From Hyphomicrobiales bacterium (GTDB lineage Bacteria; Pseudomonadota; Alphaproteobacteria; Rhizobiales; OSC116): 64,000 bases of DNA. Shown here piece by piece: positions 1-10,655 of this stretch. Where the stretch lies: contig JABSRZ010000004.1 of assembly GCA_013214705.1 (NCBI GenBank), positions 248,001 to 312,000 on the forward strand, in the 5' to 3' direction. The translations under genes were made by a program, and so were the position numbers. Position 1 is the first letter of the stretch. Every line of letters starts with the position of its first letter. The notes beneath the pieces are model-generated. The model was not told the origin of the DNA. It made no database searches and saw nothing but the letters and a program-made list of their open reading frames with translations.

Positions 1-176
1 TCCGCTGTTCATTAAATTTATAGTTAGAAATGCTGGTAAGGTCTAGTTTTGCGCACTCATCATTCAATAGCTCGCCTTCAATTATGTCATGGCGATATTT
101 CCTACAACATTTGAGTCTAATAACTTACAAAAATTGTATAAGCGGCTTATGTTACAGTTTTGTGACAGTGGATTTG

Positions 177-1235
177 CTAAATTTTATCAAACGTCAGAAA
201 CACCTGTGTGCCTTCATTCACTTGGCTTTCAAAGTTTAAAACCGCATCATGATGTTGGGCGATATGTTTAACAATTGCCAAGCCAAGGCCAGTGCCCCTT
301 ACTTTTTGCGAATGTTTCACCCGGTAAAATCGCTCGGTTAGACGCGGTAAATCTTCCTCCTCTATGCCATCGCCAAAATCGATAATAGATAAAATTATTT
401 TATCGGCCGCATCATTTTCAGTAAGCCGCAATATAATTTCATTTTCGGCTTGGTTTTTCATGCCATATTTGAGTGCGTTGTTTAACAAGTTGGTTAGCAA
501 TTGGATAAGCTGATCTCTATCCCCATAAATATGGGCTTTTTCGAGCTTATTTTCTAATTTCAACACCACTTTTTGTGCCTTTGCCAATGGCTCGAATGTA
601 TGAAAACAATGCTCAATAATGTCGTTCAAATTAACCATGTCTGTCGGCTTCATATGTTGATTAAGTTCAATTTTACTCAGGCTCAACAAATCGTCAATCA
701 ATCGGGTCATTCGGCCGGATTGTTCCTGCATAATATTTAGAAATTTATGATGCGAGGCGATGTCATCCTTGGCCGGGCCTTGCAAAGTTTCTATAAACCC
801 CGCGATAGAGGCCAGAGGGGTGCGCAATTCATGGCTGGCATTGGCAATAAAATCTGCCCGCATCCGCTCAAGCACAATTTCTTGGGTCAAATCTCGAAAT
901 GAAAACCAATAATTATAGCTTTTATCATCGACAGAAATTGGCGATATGCTGAACCTAAAATGCCTAACGCCGTTGTCAAAATATTCAAATTTAGATTGCG
1001 TGGCTTGTTTGGATTGCTTAACCTGTTCAAAAACCTCAGCAATTTCAGGAATGTGGATTAACCTCCAAATATCTGCGCCGATATGGCTGGCATGGTTTTG
1101 TGAGCTGAAATTATTTAGCAAATCGATCATCGGTTGATTGTGATAGCCCACCAGATCATTTTGCCCCAATATCAGCGTGGGAAATATTTGTGCGTCAATA
1201 ATTTTGTCTATGTCTAATTCGGCTTGGTGCGGCAT
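177..1235 (-). CDS. PhoR-like PAS sensor histidine kinase
   Basis: H-box HELRTPLASIAGFIETL; N, G1 (DFGDGI) and G2 (GTGLGLAIVKHI) ATPase boxes; N-terminal PAS-like region and no obvious TM helix in this ORF. Confidence 0.9.
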   Translation of the reverse strand: MPHQAELDIDKIIDAQIFPTLILGQNDLVGYHNQPMIDLLNNFSSQNHASHIGADIWRLIHIPEIAEVFEQVKQSKQATQSKFEYFDNGVRHFRFSISPISVDDKSYNYWFSFRDLTQEIVLERMRADFIANASHELRTPLASIAGFIETLQGPAKDDIASHHKFLNIMQEQSGRMTRLIDDLLSLSKIELNQHMKPTDMVNLNDIIEHCFHTFEPLAKAQKVVLKLENKLEKAHIYGDRDQLIQLLTNLLNNALKYGMKNQAENEIILRLTENDAADKIILSIIDFGDGIEEEDLPRLTERFYRVKHSQKVRGTGLGLAIVKHIAQHHDAVLNFESQVNEGTQVFLTFDKI

Positions 1236-1484
1236 TGATTATAGCTCATTAATTGGTTTAAAATGCTGGTTATTTGCCATTCATTAAATCATATCATTTT
1301 ATATAGGGTAAATATCTACAAATATTGCCATATTATTTAGGCTGTTGGTTTGCGGGCGATGAATTGATAGATTTTCATCAAACCAATTGACAAAGGCCGG
1401 GGCGAAGTTATACGGTTTTAGCCAGACTATAGACTGCGCAAAAACAAATCTAAACCTGTTTGAACCGATATGCAAGGTGCGGAT

Positions 1485-1940
1485 ATGAGTGTATTTAAAA
1501 ACGTTATTTGCCCAATTTCGAACCAACGTGTCGATGGCAACATCAACCGTTTGACGGTGTTTTTGAACGCCGTTTTTTTGGCTTTATATCTGATGACAGG
1601 AATGCCTATTTTTATGACCATTGTGGCCATTGATGCTGGCATTAAAGCTATTTTCCCGCCCATTTACAGCCCGGTTAATTGGGTTTCATCACGCATGGCG
1701 CCATTGGTTAAAATGCCAGTAAAAATGGTGGACGAAGCGCCCAAGATTTTTGCCTATCGGGTTGGTTTTTTATTGGCTCTCATCAGCCTGCTACTATACC
1801 AGCCCTATCTAGCGGCTAGCTATGTATTGGCCACAAACTTGCTGCTGTTGGCGCTGCTAGACAGCGTGTTTAATTTCTGCGTAGGCTGCCTGACCTATCA
1901 TTATATTGTTTTTCCGCTGTTAGGAAAAAACCGCTCCTAG
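1485..1940 (+). CDS. DUF4395-family membrane protein
   Basis: CPISNQRVDGNINRLTVF N-terminus, hydrophobic segments and FCVGCLTYH CxxC motif; internal ATG (MSVFKNVICP) preferred to the listed start. Confidence 0.75.
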   Translation: MSVFKNVICPISNQRVDGNINRLTVFLNAVFLALYLMTGMPIFMTIVAIDAGIKAIFPPIYSPVNWVSSRMAPLVKMPVKMVDEAPKIFAYRVGFLLALISLLLYQPYLAASYVLATNLLLLALLDSVFNFCVGCLTYHYIVFPLLGKNRS

Positions 1941-1949
1941 CTAACCGCC

Positions 1950-2455
1950 CGCCCCCAAGCACCCCGGTGATTCGGCGAGTGCGCCCAGAAGCCGAAAGGC
2001 ATAATTTGAGGCCAACGCGCGGAAGCTAGAAGACGCACACGCCAGTGTGTGGATTCGCACGCAAGTGCCAACAGTGACAAGGCCGACAGGCGGCAGGAAC
2101 GTATAAATGCAAGCACCCCTGTGATGGCAGGAGCGCTAACTGTCTATGTCTTTACAACATCAAATGCAGATTCAGCGTCTGAAACTCCAGCACAAAAAAT
2201 CAACAGCACAGCTTTTCAGCAATCTCTTGGGTGGCGCTCCTGTTGATGCTCTGGAAGTCTGCATTTATACGTTCGGCTTAAGCCTCACTGTTGGCACTTG
2301 CACCCCAAGGGCACTTTGTCGCTACGCTCGGGCGCGTGCGCTCGGCTCGGCCTCTCTAGCCCCCGCGCGTTAGACGGCAGCGGCTTCGAACGGCCGCTGT
2401 CGCGCTCACTGGCTGGCACGTTGTGTGGATGCGGGGGGGCAGACGGAAACTCAGC
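1950..2455. repeat. Large imperfect palindromic element, copy 1
   Basis: Shares GTGATTCGGCGAGTGCGCCCAGAAGCCGAAAGGC, GCAAGTGCCAACAGTGA and AACGTATAAATG with copies 2 and 3; reverse complements of several of these occur in the right arm (CATTTATACGTTCGGCTTAAGCCTCACTGTTGGCACTTGC). Confidence 0.85.
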
Positions 2456-2467
2456 ACAAACTGAATA

Positions 2468-3163
2468 TTACGTGCGGGCGTTTTCGAATTCTGCCCAAGA
2501 TTTTTCGAACTCTTCGAAGCTCATATTGCCTTGTTTGGCGGGGTTTAGCACAATTTTTTCATTGCGCAGCAAGGTTTGTATAGCCTCATATAAATGTTCG
2601 ATAATGTCATCGGGGATGACCACCGCGCCGTGCAAATCTGCATGCACCAATGCGCCCTCTGATACATGCATGCCTCTAATATTCGCGCCTTGGCCAATGG
2701 TTTTCACATGCACATAACCGTGGCTCGGACCAATAGAGGCCGCTAACACTGGGAAGCCATCCGGCAGGTCACCAAGATCACGCATCACGCCATTGGTTAA
2801 CGCGCCCGATAGGCCAAATGCCTTGTGGATATTGGTATTCACTTCGCCCCAATATGCCCCTATGCAATTGGGGTAATCGACATCTTCGACCACCACAATG
2901 GCTGGGCGCATGCCTTCTGACATATGTTTATAATAAGCCATACGCCGGGTTTTGATAACCTCAACAGCCTCGGTTGGGGGCGCTAACGCTGAAATTTGCG
3001 CGGTTCTGGCATAGCCAACCATGACAGAATTTTTTGGGTCGGAGGATAGCATTGTACCTCGGGTGAAATCGTTAAAACCGCGTTTGCCCTGCGCAACTTC
3101 AATGGCGTTGCAAACCGTGGGTGTGTCGACCTTTTTCAATAGATCCAATAGAGATTGATTCAT
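2468..3163 (-). CDS. RraA-family protein (4-hydroxy-4-methyl-2-oxoglutarate aldolase-like)
   Basis: RraA fold: DTPTVCNAIE, GALTNGVMRDL, HADLHGAVVIPDDI. Confidence 0.85.
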   Translation of the reverse strand: MNQSLLDLLKKVDTPTVCNAIEVAQGKRGFNDFTRGTMLSSDPKNSVMVGYARTAQISALAPPTEAVEVIKTRRMAYYKHMSEGMRPAIVVVEDVDYPNCIGAYWGEVNTNIHKAFGLSGALTNGVMRDLGDLPDGFPVLAASIGPSHGYVHVKTIGQGANIRGMHVSEGALVHADLHGAVVIPDDIIEHLYEAIQTLLRNEKIVLNPAKQGNMSFEEFEKSWAEFENART

Positions 3164-3855
3164 AATTCCTCCAGCCAGCGGACAATGGCCGCCGTGGTTT
3201 TGTTGGGTTGTTCAAGAGTGGGTAGATGACCCGCATTGTCGATGACTTCTAGCCGGCTCTGCGGCATAAGCTCATGGATCAGCTGATGTCGTTCTATAGG
3301 GCAGAGGCTGTCCTCACGCCCGCATAAAACCAATGCCGGGTGTTTGAATGCACGCAATGTTGCGGTTTGATCGACGCGGTCGCGCAAGGCTTTGGATTGG
3401 TTTATAAAAACTTCTGCTCCTAAATCCAACGCCATGGCCATGCACAGGTCGAGTATGGCCTTACGGTTGGGGCTGTTGACCAAATAATAAGGCTTCATTT
3501 CGTCGCGTATAATCCGCCGCAGGTCGCCCGCTTTGGCAGCACTTATCTGCAAGGCACGACGGGCTTTAACGTCGTCCAGTTCGGCCAGCGGATTTGTATC
3601 CATCAGCGCTATTCCATCAACCCGTTCTGGCGCTTGCGCCAATATTTCCATTGCCAAAATACCACCCATCGAAACGCCGAGCAGCGCAAAATGCGGCGGC
3701 GCATATGACAAGAAATCGCGCGCCAATGCGCCCATTGTGTCATGCTTGGTCATCGGAACTGTCATTAACGCCATCCGCCCAGATAATGCGCTTATTTGCG
3801 GGCAAAATAGCCGCGCATCGCACATCATACCGGGTAGCAAAATCAAAGCTGTCAT
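3160..3855 (-). CDS. alpha/beta hydrolase
   Basis: LLGVSMGG nucleophile elbow, LCGREDSLCPIERH, DNAGHLPTLEQP; 4-bp overlap with next gene. Confidence 0.88.
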   Translation of the reverse strand: MTALILLPGMMCDARLFCPQISALSGRMALMTVPMTKHDTMGALARDFLSYAPPHFALLGVSMGGILAMEILAQAPERVDGIALMDTNPLAELDDVKARRALQISAAKAGDLRRIIRDEMKPYYLVNSPNRKAILDLCMAMALDLGAEVFINQSKALRDRVDQTATLRAFKHPALVLCGREDSLCPIERHQLIHELMPQSRLEVIDNAGHLPTLEQPNKTTAAIVRWLEEL

Positions 3856-4985
3856 TTAACCAGCGCCGCGCCCTCGGCCATTGTGGCCAGTTTAGCAAAT
3901 GCGATATCGGGGTCGACCGCGCCAAAGCCAGCAAAAGTGCCAAAGCCGCAATCTGAACCGGCAATAACCCTCTCTGCGCCAACAATATTTACAAAATTAT
4001 TAAGCCGTTGCGCAACCAGCTGCGGATGTTCGATAAAATTGGTGGTGGTATCCACAACGCCAGGCACCAGAATTTTATCATCCGGGATTTCGGTCTTACG
4101 ATCTTGAAAAACGCTCCATTCATGCGCGTGGCGCGGGTTTGAGGTTTCAAACAATACATAGCGTGATTTGGTCGCCATCAAGGTCGGGAACATTTTGTCC
4201 ATCCCGATGTCGCAACAATGCGGCCCTTCATAATTGCCCCAGCAAATATGCACCCTAACTTTTTCGGCAGGTATATCCGACAAAGCGTGGTTTAACGCCT
4301 CTACATGCATATCGGCGACTTTGATAAATTCGGCATCACTCAGTTCGCTGAACAACATATGGCGCGACAAAGCGAGGTCGGGGCAATCGAGTTGCAAATC
4401 TAACCCGGCGGCAACAATGGTCTCATATTCGGCCTTCATCGCGTCTGCCAGCGCGGCCAAATAGGCCTCGCGGGTTTTGTAATAATCATTTTGCAAAAAC
4501 AGTGAGATAACCCCGGGTGATGCCGCGTTCATAAAACCGCGTTTAACCCCATGTTCGGCCATCCCAGCCTTGAGGTTGGCTATGTCTTTCTCTAGTTCGC
4601 CATGCCCTAATGAGCGCACTTCGCCGGTGCACTTCGGGCGTGCATATTGCGGCGTGCCACCTTCGTCGGCCAAGCGTTTCAAGAAGCCAGGGAACATTTT
4701 TAAATCTGCCGGCGGGTTGCGGGCGCTATCGCCCGAAAAGCCAGAATAACGGTCTTTGACATAGGTTGCATAGGATATTTTAGAGGTTTCACCATCGCTG
4801 ACAATTGCCACCCCAGCCGCAACCTGTTTGCGCACCGTTTCTGATACCGCGGACTTCATACAGGCATCAAACGCGGCTTGGTCAAAAGACTCTTTGCGTT
4901 CGCGGGCGAAGATAAAATCGACCACGTCTTGGGTGCGCGGCAGGCTGCCGACATGGGTTGTTAATATTTTTGTCATTTTAGCCAA
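3852..4985 (-). CDS. Cobalamin-independent methionine synthase (MetE C-terminal)-like protein
   Basis: THVGSLPRT N-terminus, HICWGNYEGPH, ERVIAGSDCGFGTF zinc-site region. Confidence 0.85.
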   Translation of the reverse strand: MAKMTKILTTHVGSLPRTQDVVDFIFARERKESFDQAAFDACMKSAVSETVRKQVAAGVAIVSDGETSKISYATYVKDRYSGFSGDSARNPPADLKMFPGFLKRLADEGGTPQYARPKCTGEVRSLGHGELEKDIANLKAGMAEHGVKRGFMNAASPGVISLFLQNDYYKTREAYLAALADAMKAEYETIVAAGLDLQLDCPDLALSRHMLFSELSDAEFIKVADMHVEALNHALSDIPAEKVRVHICWGNYEGPHCCDIGMDKMFPTLMATKSRYVLFETSNPRHAHEWSVFQDRKTEIPDDKILVPGVVDTTTNFIEHPQLVAQRLNNFVNIVGAERVIAGSDCGFGTFAGFGAVDPDIAFAKLATMAEGAALVK

Positions 4986-5055
4986 TTCCCTGTTTTATTT
5001 TATTTAACATTATAGAATCTGTCCGGCGCGATTTCAGCCCGATGGCAGGTCTAAT

Positions 5056-6024
5056 CTAGACTAGCGCTCTGGTTAAGCCAGCTTCATCATCGGTGCTTCT
5101 AACTCTAAATAAACTGGCATTTCCGGTCATAGACGGTGCCAATTTGCGGCTTAAGCCCTTGGGCACACTGCAGGTATCACCCGGTGCTAAAATTGCGCTG
5201 CCGCTCTGCCATTCCAAACGCCAATGGCCATGCATAATCATAATGATTTCGCTTTGGCCTGTGCTATATGCCTCACTGGAAATTGAGCCACGTTTTAACA
5301 AATCTATTTCAAATCCCGGGCGGTCAACAATCATCGCATCTGCGCCCAAAACTCTGGCGGGCCGCCGCGTTGCCATCGCCAACATGTCCTGATAACGTGC
5401 CACATAATGGGGCATAACGTCGTCAGCAGTTGGCTCGGGATATTTTTTAAGTTCAGCTTCATCCAACAACGGCATGGGTTTTACATCAGCTGGTAAATCT
5501 TGACCTTTTTTACGGTCGTATAATTTGCCATTATCGCCCAATATCAACCCATGTGCCGCGGCATCTTTAATCACTTCTGGTGCCCAAATGACCCCCCCAC
5601 CAGCGTCATTGCCGCCCAATACGGCCATGATCATGCCATAGTCGATGCCGACATTTTCAAATCCCCTAAAAATACCGGTGGGGATGTTAAATATATCGCC
5701 TTCTTCGGCAATAAATTCGCCAGCATCGCCATTGCGCCCCCAAAAAAACCGCCAGCGGCCTTTGAGCACAAAAAACACTTCGGCGGTGACATGTGAGTGT
5801 AATGAATTTCGGCAATGCGGCGGCTGCCCTGCCGCGCCAATGTTAAAACCCGGCGTTTCATTGATATGCACATGTTGATCTGGACTTTCAGAAACCCCAC
5901 CGCCAATGATGGTGAAATTTTCTTTTTGGTCGCTGCCCGGCGTATGGGCGTCGATAAACGCGGTTTTGCAAGGTTGCAATTCACCATAGCGCACAATTTG
6001 TGGGGTTTGATTTAGGTTCGTCAT
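5056..6024 (-). CDS. Bicupin protein
   Basis: Two cupin segments (PPHCRNSLHSHVTAEVFFVLKGRWRFFWG and SEIIMIMHGHWRLEWQSGSAILAPGDTCSVPKGLSRKL); internal ATG MTNLNQT likely start. Confidence 0.8.
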   Translation of the reverse strand: MTNLNQTPQIVRYGELQPCKTAFIDAHTPGSDQKENFTIIGGGVSESPDQHVHINETPGFNIGAAGQPPHCRNSLHSHVTAEVFFVLKGRWRFFWGRNGDAGEFIAEEGDIFNIPTGIFRGFENVGIDYGMIMAVLGGNDAGGGVIWAPEVIKDAAAHGLILGDNGKLYDRKKGQDLPADVKPMPLLDEAELKKYPEPTADDVMPHYVARYQDMLAMATRRPARVLGADAMIVDRPGFEIDLLKRGSISSEAYSTGQSEIIMIMHGHWRLEWQSGSAILAPGDTCSVPKGLSRKLAPSMTGNASLFRVRSTDDEAGLTRALV

Positions 6025-6062
6025 AATAATCTCCATTGGGTTTACATCGGTCGGCGCGGCGC

Positions 6063-7031
6063 TTAACCTTGTTGCATATATATTTGCTTCCAGATCGAAA
6101 CTTCATCATATAATGTGAATTCGCGGCGCAAACCATAAGGTCCAAAATCGGCGTGGCTAAAGCCCATGATATGGACATTTGCACCCGTTGGCGCACCAAA
6201 CATGCCCATGCCATCATGCTTGCCAGTTAAACTCCAGCGAATGGCGCTGCGCGGCGGTAGTAAAGGGTCGTGCCGGCCAATTACATGATGAATTTTAAAT
6301 TTGGCAGTGGGGAATGAGGCTCTTAAGCCCATCCAATATTGCTCAACATCTGCCCAAGAATGGCCGCTTTTGCCACCCGGATGTTCAGCTTGGACCGCCC
6401 GGTCATATTCTAGCTGAATGACGCTTAAATCTTTGCTCATAATGCGGGTTAAAATGTCGGCAAATTTTTGCCCCCATTCATTGTCATTGCCCTTGCTATG
6501 ATAGCCACCATCTACATCTTGATCGGGCGTGAACGGTTTTGCGCAATGCTCTGCGCCGCCTTCGCGGGCAATCCAATCACGCGCGAATTGCTTAGGTTCC
6601 ATACCCAATTGCATGACCAATGCGCTCACATCGCGGGTTAGCCATTCATCATAAATAACATTTTGTTTGGCGGCACAATTTGCGATGGCTCTAATGACAA
6701 ATTTTTTGCCAGTTGGTGCGCCAAAAAACCCATGGCCGGTATGTGTGCCCATGGTTAAAATTCGATGCGAAGATAAATAACCCTCTTCATCGTCGCCGCA
6801 CCAGATCACATCTTCGGCTATCAATTGCCGGTTCGGAAACTCGGCCAAAGTCGACAATGTGCCGTTTATCGCGGCTTGGTTGCCAATGGTTAAGCCCGAT
6901 GGAAACCGCATTGGAATATTTTCTGCATAATAATGGTTAAGCGTGGCTAAACCTCTATCTTCCCATATTTCTTTGGTGATGCCGATGATATAGTCGGGAA
7001 AATCTCTCCATTTTTTATCAAAATTTTTCAT
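6063..7031 (-). CDS. Tandem NTF2/SnoaL-like domain protein
   Basis: Two repeats each with an (F)FGAPTG motif (GHGFFGAPTGKKF, GMGMFGAPTGANV). Confidence 0.75.
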   Translation of the reverse strand: MKNFDKKWRDFPDYIIGITKEIWEDRGLATLNHYYAENIPMRFPSGLTIGNQAAINGTLSTLAEFPNRQLIAEDVIWCGDDEEGYLSSHRILTMGTHTGHGFFGAPTGKKFVIRAIANCAAKQNVIYDEWLTRDVSALVMQLGMEPKQFARDWIAREGGAEHCAKPFTPDQDVDGGYHSKGNDNEWGQKFADILTRIMSKDLSVIQLEYDRAVQAEHPGGKSGHSWADVEQYWMGLRASFPTAKFKIHHVIGRHDPLLPPRSAIRWSLTGKHDGMGMFGAPTGANVHIMGFSHADFGPYGLRREFTLYDEVSIWKQIYMQQG

Positions 7032-8050
7032 TCATGCCATCCTTCTGGTATACGGGCTGATTTTCGCACAATAAGCGGGCCATCAATGGTCACTTGGCGG
7101 GGTTTATCATCGCCATCTTTAATGTGTGACATCAAAATATTAACCGTCTCCTCGACCATACGGTTAGACGGTTGGCGCAAAGTGGTTAAACTAAAACTCG
7201 CCCATGCCGCCAAGGTAACGTCATCATAACCAATCACCGAGACGTCTTCGGGAATTTTGATGTCGAGTTCAAACCGCAGCACATCCATCACCGCCATGGC
7301 CATATGGTCGTTAGCCACAAACACCGCATCGGGTCGGTCTTTATTTGCAAACATGCGCCTCGTGGCGGCTTGTGCCTTTTCAAAATTATATTCGCCTTTT
7401 TCCCGCGCATAAAGTTCATATCCAGCTTGGTGCAAGCCAGCTATAAAGCCTTTTTCTCGGTCTAGCTGGGTCGAAGTATCTTCCCACCCGGCAATATGGG
7501 CAATTTTTTTATGCCCGCCAGCAATTAAAAATTTGGCAATTTTAATGCCGCCCATCACATTGTCAGATGTCACTGACGATAGCCGCTCATCTTCTTGATT
7601 TCGGTTAAACAATACCACCGGCACCCCGGCAGACTCGCACCTAGTCGCCAAAGTGGATGACATCGAAGCCGAAGCGATCACGATGCCATCGACCTGATAA
7701 TCTAATAACTCTTCAAGCAATTGATCTATATTATCCGCTGCCAAAGTCGACATAAAAATCAGCACATGATAGCCCCGATTTTTTAACGAATTAGACAGTT
7801 TCTCGATGGCTTCTGGGTAAAATTGATTTTCCAGATAAGCCACCACCAAGCCGATAATATTAGAGCGACCGGTGATTAAAGACCGAGCTAAAACATTTGG
7901 ACGATAGCCCAGTTCGGCCGCGGCTTTTTTAACTTTTTCGGCCATTTTTGGCGAAACGCTTGCGCCCTCGGTGAACACCCGGCTAACCGCGGACTGGCTA
8001 ACCCCGGCAAGTTTGGCTACGTGTGACGATGTGATATTTTCTTTATTCAT
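7028..8050 (-). CDS. LacI-family transcriptional regulator
   Basis: N-terminal HTH SSHVAKLAGVSQSAVSRVFTEGASVSPKMAEKVKKAAAELGYRPNVLARSL; periplasmic-binding-like domain; start overlaps SDR stop as TGATG. Confidence 0.95.
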   Translation of the reverse strand: MNKENITSSHVAKLAGVSQSAVSRVFTEGASVSPKMAEKVKKAAAELGYRPNVLARSLITGRSNIIGLVVAYLENQFYPEAIEKLSNSLKNRGYHVLIFMSTLAADNIDQLLEELLDYQVDGIVIASASMSSTLATRCESAGVPVVLFNRNQEDERLSSVTSDNVMGGIKIAKFLIAGGHKKIAHIAGWEDTSTQLDREKGFIAGLHQAGYELYAREKGEYNFEKAQAATRRMFANKDRPDAVFVANDHMAMAVMDVLRFELDIKIPEDVSVIGYDDVTLAAWASFSLTTLRQPSNRMVEETVNILMSHIKDGDDKPRQVTIDGPLIVRKSARIPEGWHE

Positions 8051-8817
8051 CAATCTGCTGTCCAACCTCCATCGACCAGTAATGCAGTACCAGTGACCAG
8101 AGCTGACGCATCCGACGCTAGGTAAATCACTGCGCCCATTATGTCATCCACCTCGCCAATGCGGCCGAGCTTAATTTTATCTGTAACCCATTTTAAAGCC
8201 TTGGGATTTTTAAGCGTTTGTTCGCCCAGTGGCGTGCGAATAAATGTCGGGCAAATGGTGTTTATTCTAATGTTGTCAGGGCCAAACTCCACCGCCATGG
8301 CTTTGGTAAACCCTTCTACAGCATGTTTGCTGGCACAATAAACCGCGCGGTCGACCCCGCCCACATGCCCCATTTGCGATGACATATTAATCAAAGAGCC
8401 GCTCAAACCCTCGGCGATTAATTTTTTGGCAATGGCGCGGGTTAAAAAATAAGCCCCGCGCAAATTAAGCCCCATCACCGCATCAAAATCTTCATAACTA
8501 GTTTGGGTGGCGGGGCTGTGGCGTGCCAGACCGGCACAATTTACCAATATATTATAGGCACCGCGCGCATTCAATTCTGCCTCGACCGCCGCAACGTCTG
8601 AAATATCGAGTGGTAATATTTCACATTCCAAGTTTTTAAGCTTAAATGCCGCTGCGGTTGCGGCCAAATTTGTTTTATTTCTGGCCACTAAAGTCACGAA
8701 AGCGCCTTGCTCGGCCAGTGCCACCGCACAACCAAGCCCGATGCCAGAGGTTGCGCCGGTTACAAATGCGCGTTTGCCATCTAATCTAAACGACGGCGTA
8801 TTTGGTAATTCTATCAT
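8050..8817 (-). CDS. SDR-family oxidoreductase
   Basis: [12 protein letters not shown]-type [22 protein letters not shown]. Confidence 0.95.
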   Translation of the reverse strand: MIELPNTPSFRLDGKRAFVTGATSGIGLGCAVALAEQGAFVTLVARNKTNLAATAAAFKLKNLECEILPLDISDVAAVEAELNARGAYNILVNCAGLARHSPATQTSYEDFDAVMGLNLRGAYFLTRAIAKKLIAEGLSGSLINMSSQMGHVGGVDRAVYCASKHAVEGFTKAMAVEFGPDNIRINTICPTFIRTPLGEQTLKNPKALKWVTDKIKLGRIGEVDDIMGAVIYLASDASALVTGTALLVDGGWTAD

Positions 8818-10124
8818 TTTGCTGCTTTTCCATAGGCTATGTTTTTGCCGCCATAACGGCGCACCCTTAAGTTAGCCTGTTCTGCATGCCCAATGAAACC
8901 CTCTAATATACAAAGTCGTGAACAATATTCGCCAATTTTGGTGGCAGCTTCATCGGTGGTGATTTTTTGATAGCTGTGGGTTTTAAGATATTTACCAACC
9001 CACAGGCCGCCCGTATAGCGACCCGATTTTTTGGTCGGCAAAGTGTGGTTGGTGCCGATCACCTTATCACCATTGGCGACATTGGTGCGTGCGCCCAGAA
9101 ACAGCGCCCCATAAGAATGCATATGTTCTAAAAAATAGTCGTCTCTGTCGGTCATAACTTGAACATGCTCATAGGCAATGTCATTGGCGACATCTAACAT
9201 TTCTTGATAGTCATCGCATAAAATCACTTCGCCATAATTTTCCCAGCTCACGCCAGCTGTGTTGGCGGTTGGTAAAATCTTTAAAATACGCTCTATCTCT
9301 TGTAGGGTTTGTTCGGCCAATTTGCGGCTATTGGTAATTAATGTGGCGGGCGAATCATAGCCATGTTCGGCCTGACCCAATAAATCTGTTGCGCATAACT
9401 CGGCATCAACGGTTTCATCGGCAATGATTAAGGTTTCGGTCGGGCCGGCAAATAAATCTATCCCCACCCTGCCAAATAATTGGCGTTTGGCTTCGGCAAC
9501 AAAGGCATTGCCCGGGCCTACCAGCATGTGTACAGCCTCGATGCTCTGGGTACCAATTGCCATCGCGCCGACTGCCTGAATGCCGCCCATAACGTAGATT
9601 TCGTGCGCGCCGCCCAAATGTATGGCTGCAATTACCGCTGGGTTTGGCACCCCATTAAACGGCGGTGTGGCCGCAATAATTCTGGGCACACCCGCAACCG
9701 ATGCGGTCGCCACCGACATATGCGCCGATGCCACCATCGGAAATTTACCACCCGGAATGTAACAACCAACCGATTGAACCGGAATGTTTTTATGGCCAAG
9801 AATAACCCCGGGCATGGTTTCTATTTCGATATCCAACATAGAATCGCGTTGAGCTTGAGCAAATTTACGCACTTGAGATTGAGCAAATTTAAGATCCTCC
9901 AAATCGCGCGGAGCCACTTTGGCAATCAGATCATCTATTTCGGTTTGGCTAAGCTTAAACGATTTCGGGCTATAATTATCGAATTTTTGCGAAAATTCTC
10001 GCACCGCAACGTCACCACGTTCCGAAATTTGCTTGAGCGTATTTTCAACAATATTGCGCACTTTTGCATCATCTTCCGCCCGGTCAGCTTCTGGTTTACC
10101 TGATTTTAAATACTCTATTGTCAT
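8814..10124 (-). CDS. Histidinol dehydrogenase family protein (probable catabolic HisD paralog)
   Basis: [51 protein letters not shown]; located in a catabolic, not his, context. Confidence 0.9.
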   Translation of the reverse strand: MTIEYLKSGKPEADRAEDDAKVRNIVENTLKQISERGDVAVREFSQKFDNYSPKSFKLSQTEIDDLIAKVAPRDLEDLKFAQSQVRKFAQAQRDSMLDIEIETMPGVILGHKNIPVQSVGCYIPGGKFPMVASAHMSVATASVAGVPRIIAATPPFNGVPNPAVIAAIHLGGAHEIYVMGGIQAVGAMAIGTQSIEAVHMLVGPGNAFVAEAKRQLFGRVGIDLFAGPTETLIIADETVDAELCATDLLGQAEHGYDSPATLITNSRKLAEQTLQEIERILKILPTANTAGVSWENYGEVILCDDYQEMLDVANDIAYEHVQVMTDRDDYFLEHMHSYGALFLGARTNVANGDKVIGTNHTLPTKKSGRYTGGLWVGKYLKTHSYQKITTDEAATKIGEYCSRLCILEGFIGHAEQANLRVRRYGGKNIAYGKAAK

Positions 10125-10156
10125 GTTATTTTACTCTTCAAATTTAAGCCGGAAAA

Positions 10157-10651
10157 TTATGCAGGTTTTTGGGGAGTTATTTCACCTCTATCATAAGTTT
10201 CCCAGCCCTTACCCTCAAATACGTCAACCCCAAGTTGCGCCAATATGCTAGGGAAATCCACCGTAACCCAATTGTCTTTAATACGCCCATCTTGAACTTC
10301 CCAAAAGTCAGTATAATGAATTTTCACCCGCTTTCGAGTGGCAGCAATGCCCATAAATTCGCCGCTATGCACCGCGTCAATATAGCCAAAGCAAGACGCA
10401 AATTCACCATCTGCAAGAAATTTTTGTGTTTTATAAACCCGGTCGGTGAATGCCGCTCGCAGTGGCAATTGCCAATTGTTACAAAATTCTTCTAAACTTC
10501 TTTTGGTGCCGCAGCCTTGGTTGCCCCGCCACCAGAAATCTTCATGGAAATGTTTTGCCATATCATTAGAACCAGCCGTCAGGGCGGCCTCCATGTCACG
10601 GATCACCTTCATCGTCGCGCGCGATTGCTTTAGATAGTCTTCATCGGTCAT
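10157..10651 (-). CDS. NTF2/SnoaL-like protein
   Basis: GEFMGIAATRKRVKIHYTDFWEVQDGRIKDNWVTVD. Confidence 0.8.
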   Translation of the reverse strand: MTDEDYLKQSRATMKVIRDMEAALTAGSNDMAKHFHEDFWWRGNQGCGTKRSLEEFCNNWQLPLRAAFTDRVYKTQKFLADGEFASCFGYIDAVHSGEFMGIAATRKRVKIHYTDFWEVQDGRIKDNWVTVDFPSILAQLGVDVFEGKGWETYDRGEITPQKPA

Positions 10652-10655
10652 CTAT

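Noticed and set aside
2049-2717. Overlapping + strand ORFs (65, 75 and 139 aa) in the convergent gap
   Set aside because: They fall in the palindromic repeat or antisense to the RraA gene; no family resemblance or ribosome-binding context
3852-4985. Bona fide methionine synthase metE
   Set aside because: Only the C-terminal-type domain (377 aa) inside a catabolic operon; function left open
8814-10124. True histidine-biosynthesis hisD
   Set aside because: Neighbours are catabolic and transport genes; more likely a HisD-family paralog acting on another substrate
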